DNA from: Nitrospinae bacterium RIFCSPLOWO2_12_39_16 | GTDB taxonomy: Bacteria; Nitrospinota; Nitrospinia; UBA9942 | Length of the DNA stretch: 9,129 nt | Direction of reading: 5' to 3' | Assembly: GCA_001805005.1 (NCBI GenBank) | Contig: MHDO01000017.1 | Span: 405-9,533, forward strand | In this document: in pieces, positions 1 to 6,082 of the stretch | Position numbering within the stretch: the first letter of the stretch is position 1 | Layout: every line of letters starts with the position of its first letter | Made by a program: the position numbers and the translations under genes | The notes under the pieces: model-generated | What the model was told of the DNA's origin: nothing | The model's input: the letters and a program-made list of their open reading frames with translations, nothing else | Databases searched by the model: none

Positions 1-863
1 ATTGGTATCAGCTCATTTTTAATTGCACCCCGCATGACTACTACCGGCCCCTCATAACTGCTAACTGAAAATATATAATCATCAGGTTCTGCAAGCCTCT
101 CCAGCTTTTCATTTTCTGACTGGTCTCTTCCGACAATGACCTTACAGTTTTCGTCAACCCTGAAATGTCTCCCTACCCTAAGTAATTTTGTATCCTTTAC
201 AGCAGGGGCTTCTGTATGCTTAATCAGGTCCCTCATCCTACCTGCAAAATTAAATTCGGTCAGGAGACAGCCCCCTGACGCACAGGGGTAGTCATTTATA
301 CCCATTGTCTCTGCCAACTCTATCTGTGCCTTCCTTGACCTGCCGGTTAAATCAAGGAGACGCTCTCTGTCAATAATCCCCTCTTTTTCAGGTATTGTAG
401 GGTCAAAGTGTTTTGCTGAAAGGGGCCTTAAGATAAGTCCTTTAAGTCCGCTGTCTCTTTCAATTATATTCATGGCATCTCTCCTTTGGGACATTGGACG
501 CTGTCCCAGCACCTCGCCGGTAAATACAAAAGATGCCTCTTCTTCCATCATTGACTCTTTTGCCTTTTTAAACATCATTATCCTGCAGTCAAGACAGGGG
601 TTAAGGTTCCTTCCGTAGCCATATTTCGGGCTTGCAACCATATTAATGTATTCCTGACCCATATAGACAGATTTAATTTTAATATTAAACTTTTCCGATA
701 CCTTGACAGCCTGATTTTTACATCCAGCATTCTTACTTGTGCATGTGCAGAATGGGCTCGTAAAATTTAAAGCTATCACCTCAATCCCTAAATCCACCAT
801 TAAACCCACAGCGATGGTGCTGTCCAGTCCGCCTGATAATAAACCAATTGCCTTCCTATTCAA
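1..863 (-). CDS. PP-loop ATPase, tRNA 2-/4-thiouridylase-like (MnmA/ThiI/TtuA superfamily), 3'-partial
   Basis: The gene runs off the left edge; 287 residues are visible. An N-terminal PP-loop, SGGLDS (residues 10-15), is the ATP-pyrophosphatase signature that adenylates a tRNA base before sulfur transfer. Further conserved blocks are NPCLDCR (89-94), GEVLGQRPMSQ (116-126) and LRPLSA (145-150). A C-terminal part with VGRHFR (230-235) and IVGRDQSEN (243-251) resembles an NFACT-R-like RNA-binding region. Cysteines at 39, 41, 48, 90, 93, 194 and 199 could carry sulfur or an Fe-S cluster; that is inference. The start is TTG at 863: GGAGGG lies 4-5 nt upstream, an in-frame TAA lies at 888-890, and no ATG precedes the PP-loop. 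Proteins of this kind are often labelled tRNA thiouridylase or ThiI-like. I am confident of the superfamily, but not of the modified base or tRNA position. A repeat element separates it from priA upstream. Confidence 0.85.
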   Translation of the reverse strand, partial: MNRKAIGLLSGGLDSTIAVGLMVDLGIEVIALNFTSPFCTCTSKNAGCKNQAVKVSEKFNIKIKSVYMGQEYINMVASPKYGYGRNLNPCLDCRIMMFKKAKESMMEEEASFVFTGEVLGQRPMSQRRDAMNIIERDSGLKGLILRPLSAKHFDPTIPEKEGIIDRERLLDLTGRSRKAQIELAETMGINDYPCASGGCLLTEFNFAGRMRDLIKHTEAPAVKDTKLLRVGRHFRVDENCKVIVGRDQSENEKLERLAEPDDYIFSVSSYEGPVVVMRGAIKNELIP

Positions 864-890
864 AATTCCCTCCAGAACAAAACTCAATTA

Positions 891-1055
891 GCCACAGAGA
901 CACAGAGAGAGACAAAAGCAAAAAAGATTAAGGAGAAAGGGAGAAGATGGAGAGATGGAGAAAAGGGAAAATAAAATATTTTCCCCCTTCCCCCCTTCTC
1001 AAATTTCTACATTTTCTCCTTATTGTTTTCCTCCGTATCTCCGTGCCTCTGTGGC
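891..1055. repeat. Family B inverted-repeat element (CACAGAGA arms, purine-rich inner arms)
   Basis: The outer arms at 891-911 and 1031-1055 are inverted copies: GCCACAGAGACACAGAGA on the left, and on the right the reverse complement of GCCACAGAGGCACGGAGA. Inside them is a second, imperfect inverted pair: a purine-rich arm (about 927-973) faces a pyrimidine-rich arm (about 978-1022). They meet at an AT-rich centre near 966-985 where GGGAAAAT faces ATTTTCCC. The whole could fold into a long imperfect hairpin in DNA or RNA. It fills most of the 255 bp gap between priA and the thiouridylase-like gene, both on the minus strand. An open frame over it at 955-1182 is low-complexity and is not a gene. 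The arm unit CACAGAGA resembles the CACAGAT unit of the family A elements elsewhere in the window. Confidence 0.8.
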
Positions 1056-1118
1056 AAATTTTTATAATTTCCTTATATTTTCTTTTACCATAAACCATGT
1101 ATCATTGCAAGAAAGCGG

Positions 1119-3251
1119 CTACATGAGATTAATGGGGTCAATATCTATATCCAGCTTAATATTTCCTTTTGATGTTTTTTGAAGTGTTGTCTTTGCCTCT
1201 TCAGTAGCCCTGGAAACTATTTTTCTTAGACTGCCTATTTTTTTGCCTTTTAAGATTATCTGCCATCTGTATCTGTTTCTGATTTTATAGATAATCGCCT
1301 TTGATGGTCCCAGCTTTTCTACAACCCCCACACCTATTCCTGCGGGAGTTGAACCGTCCTGAATGGATATTGGTAATCGTTGGGAATAGGTGTGGGGGGC
1401 GTTCTCTCCTATTATCTCATCAAGCATCTTTCCAAGATTATGGCTGAACTGCTCAACCACCTTTTCATTACTCCCCTCAATCTTGAAAGATACCATTTTT
1501 GAGTATGGAGGATAATTGAGTGCCTCACGAAGCTCCCCCTCCTGATTATAAAAACCGATAAAATCATATTCCTTTGCACATTTTACTGAATAATGGTCAG
1601 GATTATATGTTTGGAGTATAACATCACCATTTATATCGCCCCTTCCTGCCCTGCCTGCTACCTGTGTTATCAGTTGAAATGTCCTCTCAGATGCCCTGAA
1701 ATCGGGTATGTTTAAAGACTCATCTGCCGATACAATTCCGACAAGTGTAATGCCGGGGTAGTCATGCCCCTTTGCTATCATCTGTGTGCCAATGAGGATG
1801 TCAATACTTCTCTCATCTATTCCTTTTAATATCCTCCCCGCCTCCCCTTTTTTTCTAACCGTGTCCCTGTCCATCCTCTCTATATTTGAATTTGGAAATA
1901 ATGCCCTTATCTCATCTTCAATCTTTTGAGTGCCTCTCCCTTTATAGTTTATTGTATATCCCTTACATTGAGGGCAGGTATCGGAAACTGTCTCAGAATA
2001 GCCGCAGTAGTGGCAGACACAGAGGTTATCCTTTTTATGATGTGTAAGGGAGACACTGCAGTTTTTACATCTCCACACATATCCGCAGTCAGAACACTGG
2101 ATGAATGTAGCACTCCCCCTGCGGTTTATGAAAAGAAGAGTCTGTTCCTTCCTTTCTATCCTTTTTTCAATCTCTGACTTTAGCCTCTCAGAGATTATAT
2201 TTCCTCCCTTAATATCAACAATCTCAATTAAAGGAAGAGTCTTTTTATCTATCCTATCCGGGAGATGCAGATATTCGTATTTGCCTGTTTGGGAGTTATA
2301 AAACGATTCCATAGATGGGGTAGCTGAACCGAGAATAACTACTGCCTCAGATGACTTTCCTCTGACTATAGCTATGTCCCTTCCATTATATCTTGGACTT
2401 GTGTCCTGCTTATACGCAGTATCATGCTCCTCATCAACTATTATGAGCCCTATATTTTCAAAAGGGGCAAATACGGCAGACCTTGCACCAATAACAATAT
2501 CAACCTCTCCATTTCTGACCTTCATCCACTCATTGTATCTCTCCCTTTGAGTGAGACCACTATGCAGTATTGCCAATCTATTGCCAAAAATTTTTAGAAA
2601 TCTCTGAAATAGCTGAAGGGTCAATGTTATCTCAGGGACCATTACAATGACCTTTTCACCCTTCTTCAATACCTCAGCAGTAGCCCTTATATAAACCTCT
2701 GTCTTACCGCTACCTGTTACTCCGTGTAGTAGAAATACCTGATGCTTTCCTTCATCAATTTTATTCTTGATTTTATTAATGACATTTTCCTGATAAGTTG
2801 TAAGGGAAAAATCGGAAGTTTTGCCTTCTAATTTCTGGCTTCTGGCTTCTGGCTTCTGGCTTCTCTCCTTTACCCTTCTTATCTCTCTCTTATTAACTAT
2901 CTTTACATCAACCCACTCAGGCATTGCTGATTCAATGACCTCACCCCACGGGCATAAATAATAATCAGAAATCCATCGGGTAAATTTAAGCATCTCTTCA
3001 TTAACAACAGGCTTATCGTCAAGTATCTCTATGAGCTCTTTTGTCTCTATATCAGCCTTATCCTGAAGGGCTACTATATACCCAATCAGGTTTCTCCTGC
3101 CGAAAGGTGCGAAGACCCTTATCCCTTTTGTGCAAAGAGGCTTTAGTCTGTCAGGTATCTTGTATAAAAATATCTTGTTGACAGGGATGCCAAAAACTAC
3201 TTCTGCGAATAGATTCGCTCCGCTCACTACAGGTTTATTTGAAGATTCCAT
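1119..3251 (-). CDS. priA: Primosomal protein N' (PriA), 3'-to-5' replication restart helicase
   Basis: PriA binds abandoned replication forks and reloads the replisome. The protein has 710 residues (E. coli has 732). An N-terminal DNA 3'-end-binding domain (about 13-115, FAPFGRRNLIGYIV) precedes the helicase core: Walker A GVTGSGKT (177-184), DEEH (273-276), GSATPS (308-313), GTQMIAKGHD (488-497) and QVAGRAGR (530-537). The inserted zinc region has four CxxC pairs (C386/389, 395/398, 413/416, 426/429) plus an extra C411. The C-terminal domain contains LGPSKAI and RYRWQIILKG (about 647-669). ATG 3251 follows an in-frame TAA; the ribosome binding site is weak (AAGG, about 12 nt upstream). Two stretches look inserted. 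One is RSQKPEARSQK (130-140), from a 7-bp tandem repeat in the linker before the helicase. The other is residues 618-643, bounded by a perfect 16-bp inverted repeat just before LGPS. All catalytic motifs are intact, so the gene is probably functional. Confidence 0.97.
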   Translation of the reverse strand: MESSNKPVVSGANLFAEVVFGIPVNKIFLYKIPDRLKPLCTKGIRVFAPFGRRNLIGYIVALQDKADIETKELIEILDDKPVVNEEMLKFTRWISDYYLCPWGEVIESAMPEWVDVKIVNKREIRRVKERSQKPEARSQKLEGKTSDFSLTTYQENVINKIKNKIDEGKHQVFLLHGVTGSGKTEVYIRATAEVLKKGEKVIVMVPEITLTLQLFQRFLKIFGNRLAILHSGLTQRERYNEWMKVRNGEVDIVIGARSAVFAPFENIGLIIVDEEHDTAYKQDTSPRYNGRDIAIVRGKSSEAVVILGSATPSMESFYNSQTGKYEYLHLPDRIDKKTLPLIEIVDIKGGNIISERLKSEIEKRIERKEQTLLFINRRGSATFIQCSDCGYVWRCKNCSVSLTHHKKDNLCVCHYCGYSETVSDTCPQCKGYTINYKGRGTQKIEDEIRALFPNSNIERMDRDTVRKKGEAGRILKGIDERSIDILIGTQMIAKGHDYPGITLVGIVSADESLNIPDFRASERTFQLITQVAGRAGRGDINGDVILQTYNPDHYSVKCAKEYDFIGFYNQEGELREALNYPPYSKMVSFKIEGSNEKVVEQFSHNLGKMLDEIIGENAPHTYSQRLPISIQDGSTPAGIGVGVVEKLGPSKAIIYKIRNRYRWQIILKGKKIGSLRKIVSRATEEAKTTLQKTSKGNIKLDIDIDPINLM
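1325..1398. repeat. In-gene palindromic element within priA (16-bp perfect inverted ends)
   Basis: CCCCCACACCTATTCC at 1325-1340 and its exact reverse complement at 1383-1398 enclose a 42-nt spacer, giving a 74-bp unit inside the priA coding sequence. It encodes residues 618-643 of PriA (A-P-H-T-Y-S-Q at one end, A-G-I-G-V-G-V at the other) without a stop. From knowledge of the family, PriA normally passes from this helical segment almost directly into V-x-x-LGP, so about 25 residues appear to be extra. This resembles the Rickettsia palindromic elements that insert in frame into genes. The inverted repeat is directly visible; the insertion is an inference from the protein family. Confidence 0.7.
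2833..2864. repeat. 7-bp tandem repeat (TTCTGGC x4 plus TTCT) inside priA
   Basis: Four perfect copies of TTCTGGC (2833-2860) followed by a partial TTCT (2861-2864) lie within priA. In the gene's sense the unit reads AGAAGCC. Because 7 is not a multiple of 3, three copies (21 nt) encode one 7-residue period, seen as RSQKPEA then RSQK at residues 130-140. The array falls in the linker between the DNA-binding N-terminus and the helicase core, where extra residues should be tolerated. A gain or loss of one unit would shift the frame, whereas three units would keep it. Confidence 0.85.
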
Positions 3252-3282
3252 ATAAATAAAAACCTTAATAAAAATTTAATAA

Positions 3283-3452
3283 AACCACAGATGGACACAG
3301 ATTTACACAGATAATTAAGACAATAGACTTTTTAGATTATAGACTTAAGACTGAAGTAAGGTGTAAGGAATAATTTTAAATTTCGCCGGAAAAAAAACTA
3401 AAGTCTAATGCCTTTTTTTAAAATCTGTGTCTATCTGCGTTTATCTGTGGTT
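3283..3452. repeat. Family A inverted-repeat element (10-nt CACAGAT units), long form
   Basis: The left arm, 3283-3312, has CACAGAT at 3286, 3296 and 3306, an exact 10-nt period. The right arm, 3423-3452, has the inverted units ATCTGTG at 3423, ATCTGCG at 3433 and ATCTGTG at 3443, also every 10 nt. Both arms end in the same AACCACAG border facing outwards. A nested inner inverted pair is visible: TAGACTTTTTAG at 3324-3335 against CTAAAGTCTA at 3399-3408. The element lies between the predicted priA promoter and the priA start, so a priA transcript would carry it as a roughly 170-nt structured leader. Confidence 0.88.
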
Positions 3453-3478
3453 GCTTTTATAATTTCCACATGAAAATT

Positions 3479-3509
3479 ATTATATCACGCAATCCCGCTT
3501 ATTTGACAA
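3479..3509 (-). promoter_or_regulatory. Predicted sigma-70 promoter for priA (extended -10)
   Basis: On the minus strand, TATAAT (3479-3484) is preceded by TGA to give an extended -10 (TGaTATAAT). TTGTCA (3504-3509) lies 19 bp further upstream, a long spacer that an extended -10 can compensate. The predicted start is near 3472, leaving a leader of about 220 nt that includes the whole family A element. The -35 overlaps the rtcB -35 on the other strand because the shared core, TTTGACAAA, is nearly palindromic. Confidence 0.5.
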
Positions 3510-3531
3510 AATGGGGGTTAGGGAGTAGATT
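3503..3531 (+). promoter_or_regulatory. Predicted sigma-70 promoter for rtcB, possibly giving a leaderless mRNA
   Basis: TTGACA (3503-3508) is a perfect -35. A 17-bp spacer leads to TAGATT (3526-3531), which matches four of six -10 positions. A start seven bases after the -10 falls exactly on the A of the rtcB ATG (3538), so the transcript could be leaderless. The alternative is translation from GGGAG at 3521-3525, whose 12-nt distance to the ATG is long; that would need an upstream promoter. Confidence 0.45.
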
Positions 3532-3537
3532 AGAATT

Positions 3538-4983
3538 ATGACAATACAATTAAAAAAGATTGATGACTACAGATGGGAAATCCCTATAGACTATAAAGAG
3601 GGGATGAGGGTGCCTGGGATAATTTATGCAGATGAGGTACTTTTAAAGATGATAGTAGCAGACCAGTCAATTGAGCAGGTGGCAAATGGTGCCTTTCTTC
3701 CGGGTATAGTGAAGGCATCCCTCGCTATGCCTGATATGCACTTTGGATACGGGCTTCCGATTGGTGGGGTTGTAGCTACAGATATTAATGACGGTGTGGT
3801 ATCACCTGGGGGGACAGGTTACGATATTAACTGTGGAGTTCGCCTTGTGAGGAGTAATCTGTTTAAGAAAGATGTAAAAGACAGAATAAGAGAGCTGGTT
3901 AATAATCTCTATTCAGAAATTCCTTCAGGAGTAGGCTCTAAGGGGAAGATAAATCTCTCGCGTGAGGAAGAGAGTGAACTATTGATAAAAGGGGCAAGAT
4001 GGGCTGTAGAGAGGGGCTATGGAACAAAGGAGGATTTAGAGCATACTGAAGCCAATGGCTGTCTTGAGGGTGCAGACCCCGATAAGGTTAGTGACAGGGC
4101 TTATGAGAGGGGAAAGAGGCAGAGCGGGACTCTCGGCTCAGGGAATCACTTCCTTGAGGTTCAATATGTTGATGAGATATATGATAAAAAGGCTGCAAGT
4201 ATTATGAATATTGAAAAGGGGAGCGTAGCAGTGATGATACATTCAGGCTCAAGGGGATTTGGGCATCAGGTATGCACAGATTATCTTGAGGTGATGGAGG
4301 GTGCAATAGATAAATACAGCATAAAACTCCCTGACAGACAGCTTGCATGCGCACCTATAAATTCTAAAGAAGGGCAAAATTATCTGTCAGCGATGAAGGC
4401 TGCTGCAAATTACGCATGGGCAAACAGGCAATTTCTGATGGTCTGGATGAGGAATGTATTTATGAAGACACTCAGCCTCTCTCCAAAAGATTTGGGGATG
4501 GATTTAATCTATGATGTTGCTCATAACATTGTTAAGATAGAAGACCATATTGTAAATGGTAAGAAGAAAAGGGTTGCAGTCCATAGAAAGGGTGCAACAA
4601 GGGCATTTCCTCCAGGACATCCTGAGACCCCTTCAGTATACAAAGAAATCGGTCAGCCTGTAATTATACCCGGAGATATGGGAAGGGCATCTTATATACT
4701 GGTAGGGACACAAAGGGCAATGGATGAGACATTTGGAAGCACCTGTCATGGTGCAGGGAGATGCTTAAGCAGGCATGCGGCTATAAAGGCAACGAAGGGG
4801 AGGGCTATACACAGGGAGTTGGAGGAAAAGGGGATAATCTGCCGTGCTGCAGGGAGAGAGACTTTAAGAGAAGAATTTCCTGAAGCCTATAAAGATGTTA
4901 CTGAGGTTGTGAATGTAGTTCACAATGCAGGTATTTCAAAGAAGGTGGCAAGACTAAAACCGCTGGGTGTGATAAAGGGATGA
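3538..4983 (+). CDS. rtcB: RNA-splicing ligase RtcB (3'-phosphate/5'-OH RNA ligase)
   Basis: RtcB joins RNA ends bearing a 3'-phosphate or 2',3'-cyclic phosphate to a 5'-OH, using GTP and Mn2+, in RNA repair or tRNA healing. The 481 residues match the usual full length. The metal-site residues appear in family order: D96 and C99 in GYDINCGVR, H204 in GSGNHFLE, H235 in HSGSRGFGHQ and H329 in VAHN. H404 in STCHGAGR is the histidine that becomes guanylylated. Other family motifs are MPDMHFGYGLPIGGV (64-78) and VIIPGDMG (375-382). The ATG at 3538 gives the expected N-terminus. The gene stands alone: no archease or RNA cyclase (rtcA) gene is beside it, and there is no sign of a sigma-54/RtcR site like the one that controls the E. 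coli operon. It converges on hemC with a 36-bp gap, without an obvious hairpin-plus-U-run terminator. Confidence 0.97.
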   Translation: MTIQLKKIDDYRWEIPIDYKEGMRVPGIIYADEVLLKMIVADQSIEQVANGAFLPGIVKASLAMPDMHFGYGLPIGGVVATDINDGVVSPGGTGYDINCGVRLVRSNLFKKDVKDRIRELVNNLYSEIPSGVGSKGKINLSREEESELLIKGARWAVERGYGTKEDLEHTEANGCLEGADPDKVSDRAYERGKRQSGTLGSGNHFLEVQYVDEIYDKKAASIMNIEKGSVAVMIHSGSRGFGHQVCTDYLEVMEGAIDKYSIKLPDRQLACAPINSKEGQNYLSAMKAAANYAWANRQFLMVWMRNVFMKTLSLSPKDLGMDLIYDVAHNIVKIEDHIVNGKKKRVAVHRKGATRAFPPGHPETPSVYKEIGQPVIIPGDMGRASYILVGTQRAMDETFGSTCHGAGRCLSRHAAIKATKGRAIHRELEEKGIICRAAGRETLREEFPEAYKDVTEVVNVVHNAGISKKVARLKPLGVIKG

Positions 4984-5000
4984 TCCAAAAAAATACATGA

Positions 5001-5020
5001 AACCACAGATGAACACAGTT
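5001..5020. repeat. Solitary family A repeat arm between rtcB and hemC
   Basis: AACCACAGAT at 5001-5010 is followed at the 10-nt period by CACAGTT (5014-5020). This is one truncated arm with no facing partner nearby. It fills most of the 36-bp gap between the convergent rtcB and hemC genes, and its last base is the third base of the hemC stop codon (5020-5022 read on the minus strand). It looks like a decayed element or a deletion remnant. Confidence 0.7.
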
Positions 5021-5958
5021 TATAAAAAAACACTATTTCCATACACCTCTTTTAATATTTTATCTGCACCCATGTTAAGGAGTTTTTCAGCAAGTCTTAC
5101 GCCGAGTTCTTCTACTCTATTCTCACCATCTGTCTCCGTATCTCTGTATAATATCTTTCCATCTATACTTCCAACAAGTCCCTCTAATTTTATAGTATTA
5201 CCATTAATCATCCCAAAGGCTGCAATTGGAACCTGACAGCCTCCCTCCAATCTTTCAAGAAATGACCTTTCTGCCCTGACACATAAAGATGTTTCTCTAT
5301 GATTGAATCTCTCAACAATTTTACCTGCTTCTCTATCTGAATCTCTAATCTCTATACCAAGAGCACCCTGCCCTATAGCGGGGAGAAAAATATCATAGGG
5401 CAGATATTCTGTAATTTTATCCTTCCATCCCATTCTCTTTACCCCTGCTGCTGCAAGCATAATAGCATCAAAATCTCCTGCACTTAGCTTTTTCATCCTC
5501 GTATTCAGATTTCCTCTGAGTTGATATATTTTAAAATCCTCTCTGAAGTTTAAAAGCTGAACCTGTCTCCTGAGACTACTTGTCCCTATCTTTGCCCCTT
5601 TTTTGAGTTCTTTTAATTTTAATCCGTCTTTTGAGATAAGGGCATCCCTCGGGTCTTCCCTCTCCGTGATTGCGGAAATAGATAATCCTTCGGGCAAGTC
5701 TGTTGGAACATCCTTCATACTGTGGACTGCTATATCAATTTTTTTATCAAATAATGCCTCCTCAATCTCTTTTACAAACAGTCCTTTACCGCCCACTTTT
5801 GAAAGTGGTGCATCAAGTATTTTATCCCCTGTTGTTTTTATCTTATGGATTTCTATCTCTATGCCGGGATTCCACTCTAATAGCTTACTCTTTACCCAGT
5901 TTGCCTGCCATAGTGCAAGCTGGCTTCCGCGTGTGCCTATACGAATTTTTTTATTCAT
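5020..5958 (-). CDS. hemC: Porphobilinogen deaminase (hydroxymethylbilane synthase)
   Basis: The cytoplasmic enzyme condenses four porphobilinogens into hydroxymethylbilane on a dipyrromethane cofactor. Length is 312 residues, standard for the family. Visible motifs are IGTRGSQLALWQA (7-19), KTTGD (41-45) and AVHSMKDVPT (77-86), whose D83 corresponds to the catalytic aspartate. GTSSLRRQ (125-132), LRGNLNTRM (147-155), AIGQGALGIE (194-203) and LEGGCQVPIAA (237-247) follow, with C241 as the cofactor attachment cysteine. Start ATG 5958 gives the classical N-terminus, but no Shine-Dalgarno is seen: the bases directly upstream belong to a family A repeat. It is the last gene of the tetrapyrrole operon here, 124 bp after hemA. 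The hemD or cobA-hemD gene often found next is absent, and rtcB converges instead. The last few codons and the stop abut a solitary repeat arm. Confidence 0.97.
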   Translation of the reverse strand: MNKKIRIGTRGSQLALWQANWVKSKLLEWNPGIEIEIHKIKTTGDKILDAPLSKVGGKGLFVKEIEEALFDKKIDIAVHSMKDVPTDLPEGLSISAITEREDPRDALISKDGLKLKELKKGAKIGTSSLRRQVQLLNFREDFKIYQLRGNLNTRMKKLSAGDFDAIMLAAAGVKRMGWKDKITEYLPYDIFLPAIGQGALGIEIRDSDREAGKIVERFNHRETSLCVRAERSFLERLEGGCQVPIAAFGMINGNTIKLEGLVGSIDGKILYRDTETDGENRVEELGVRLAEKLLNMGADKILKEVYGNSVFL

Positions 5959-5968
5959 AAAATTATGT

Positions 5969-6063
5969 ATCCGCAGATTTCACAGATTATCGCAGATTAA
6001 ACAAGAGGCAAGAAAGAATCTTACTTTTTAATGTATCTGTGTAAATCTGCGTAATCTGCGGAT
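5969..6063. repeat. Family A inverted-repeat element (CGCAGAT variant) between hemA and hemC
   Basis: The left arm has CGCAGAT (5972), CACAGAT (5981) and CGCAGAT (5991). The right arm has ATCTGTG (6035), ATCTGCG (6045) and ATCTGCG (6054). The borders ATCCGCAGAT and ATCTGCGGAT are exact inverted copies. The central loop is about 35 nt. On the operon transcript it would form a hairpin that ends 10 nt before the hemC start codon, in place of a recognisable ribosome binding site. No U-run follows the stem, so it does not look like an intrinsic terminator. Confidence 0.87.
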
Positions 6064-6082
6064 TAACCAAGTCTTTATTCTC

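Noticed and set aside
955..1182. 75-codon plus-strand ORF
   Set aside because: Its first half is low-complexity purine/pyrimidine repeat of the family B element, and it then runs antisense into the 3' end of priA. No ribosome site or conserved motif.
1926..2301. Two plus-strand ORFs within priA
   Set aside because: They are antisense to the PriA zinc-binding and helicase coding region, whose motifs are complete on the minus strand.
3283..3452. CRISPR array
   Set aside because: Units are 7 nt at a 10-nt period in inverted arms, with no long direct repeats, no regular 30-nt spacers and no cas genes nearby.
5603..6031. 142-codon and overlapping 85-codon plus-strand ORFs over hemC
   Set aside because: They are antisense to hemC and continue into the family A repeat; the composition is typical of antisense shadow frames.
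5969..6063. Intrinsic terminator between hemA and hemC
   Set aside because: The hairpin is AT-rich and repeat-derived, and no U-run follows the stem in the operon's direction.
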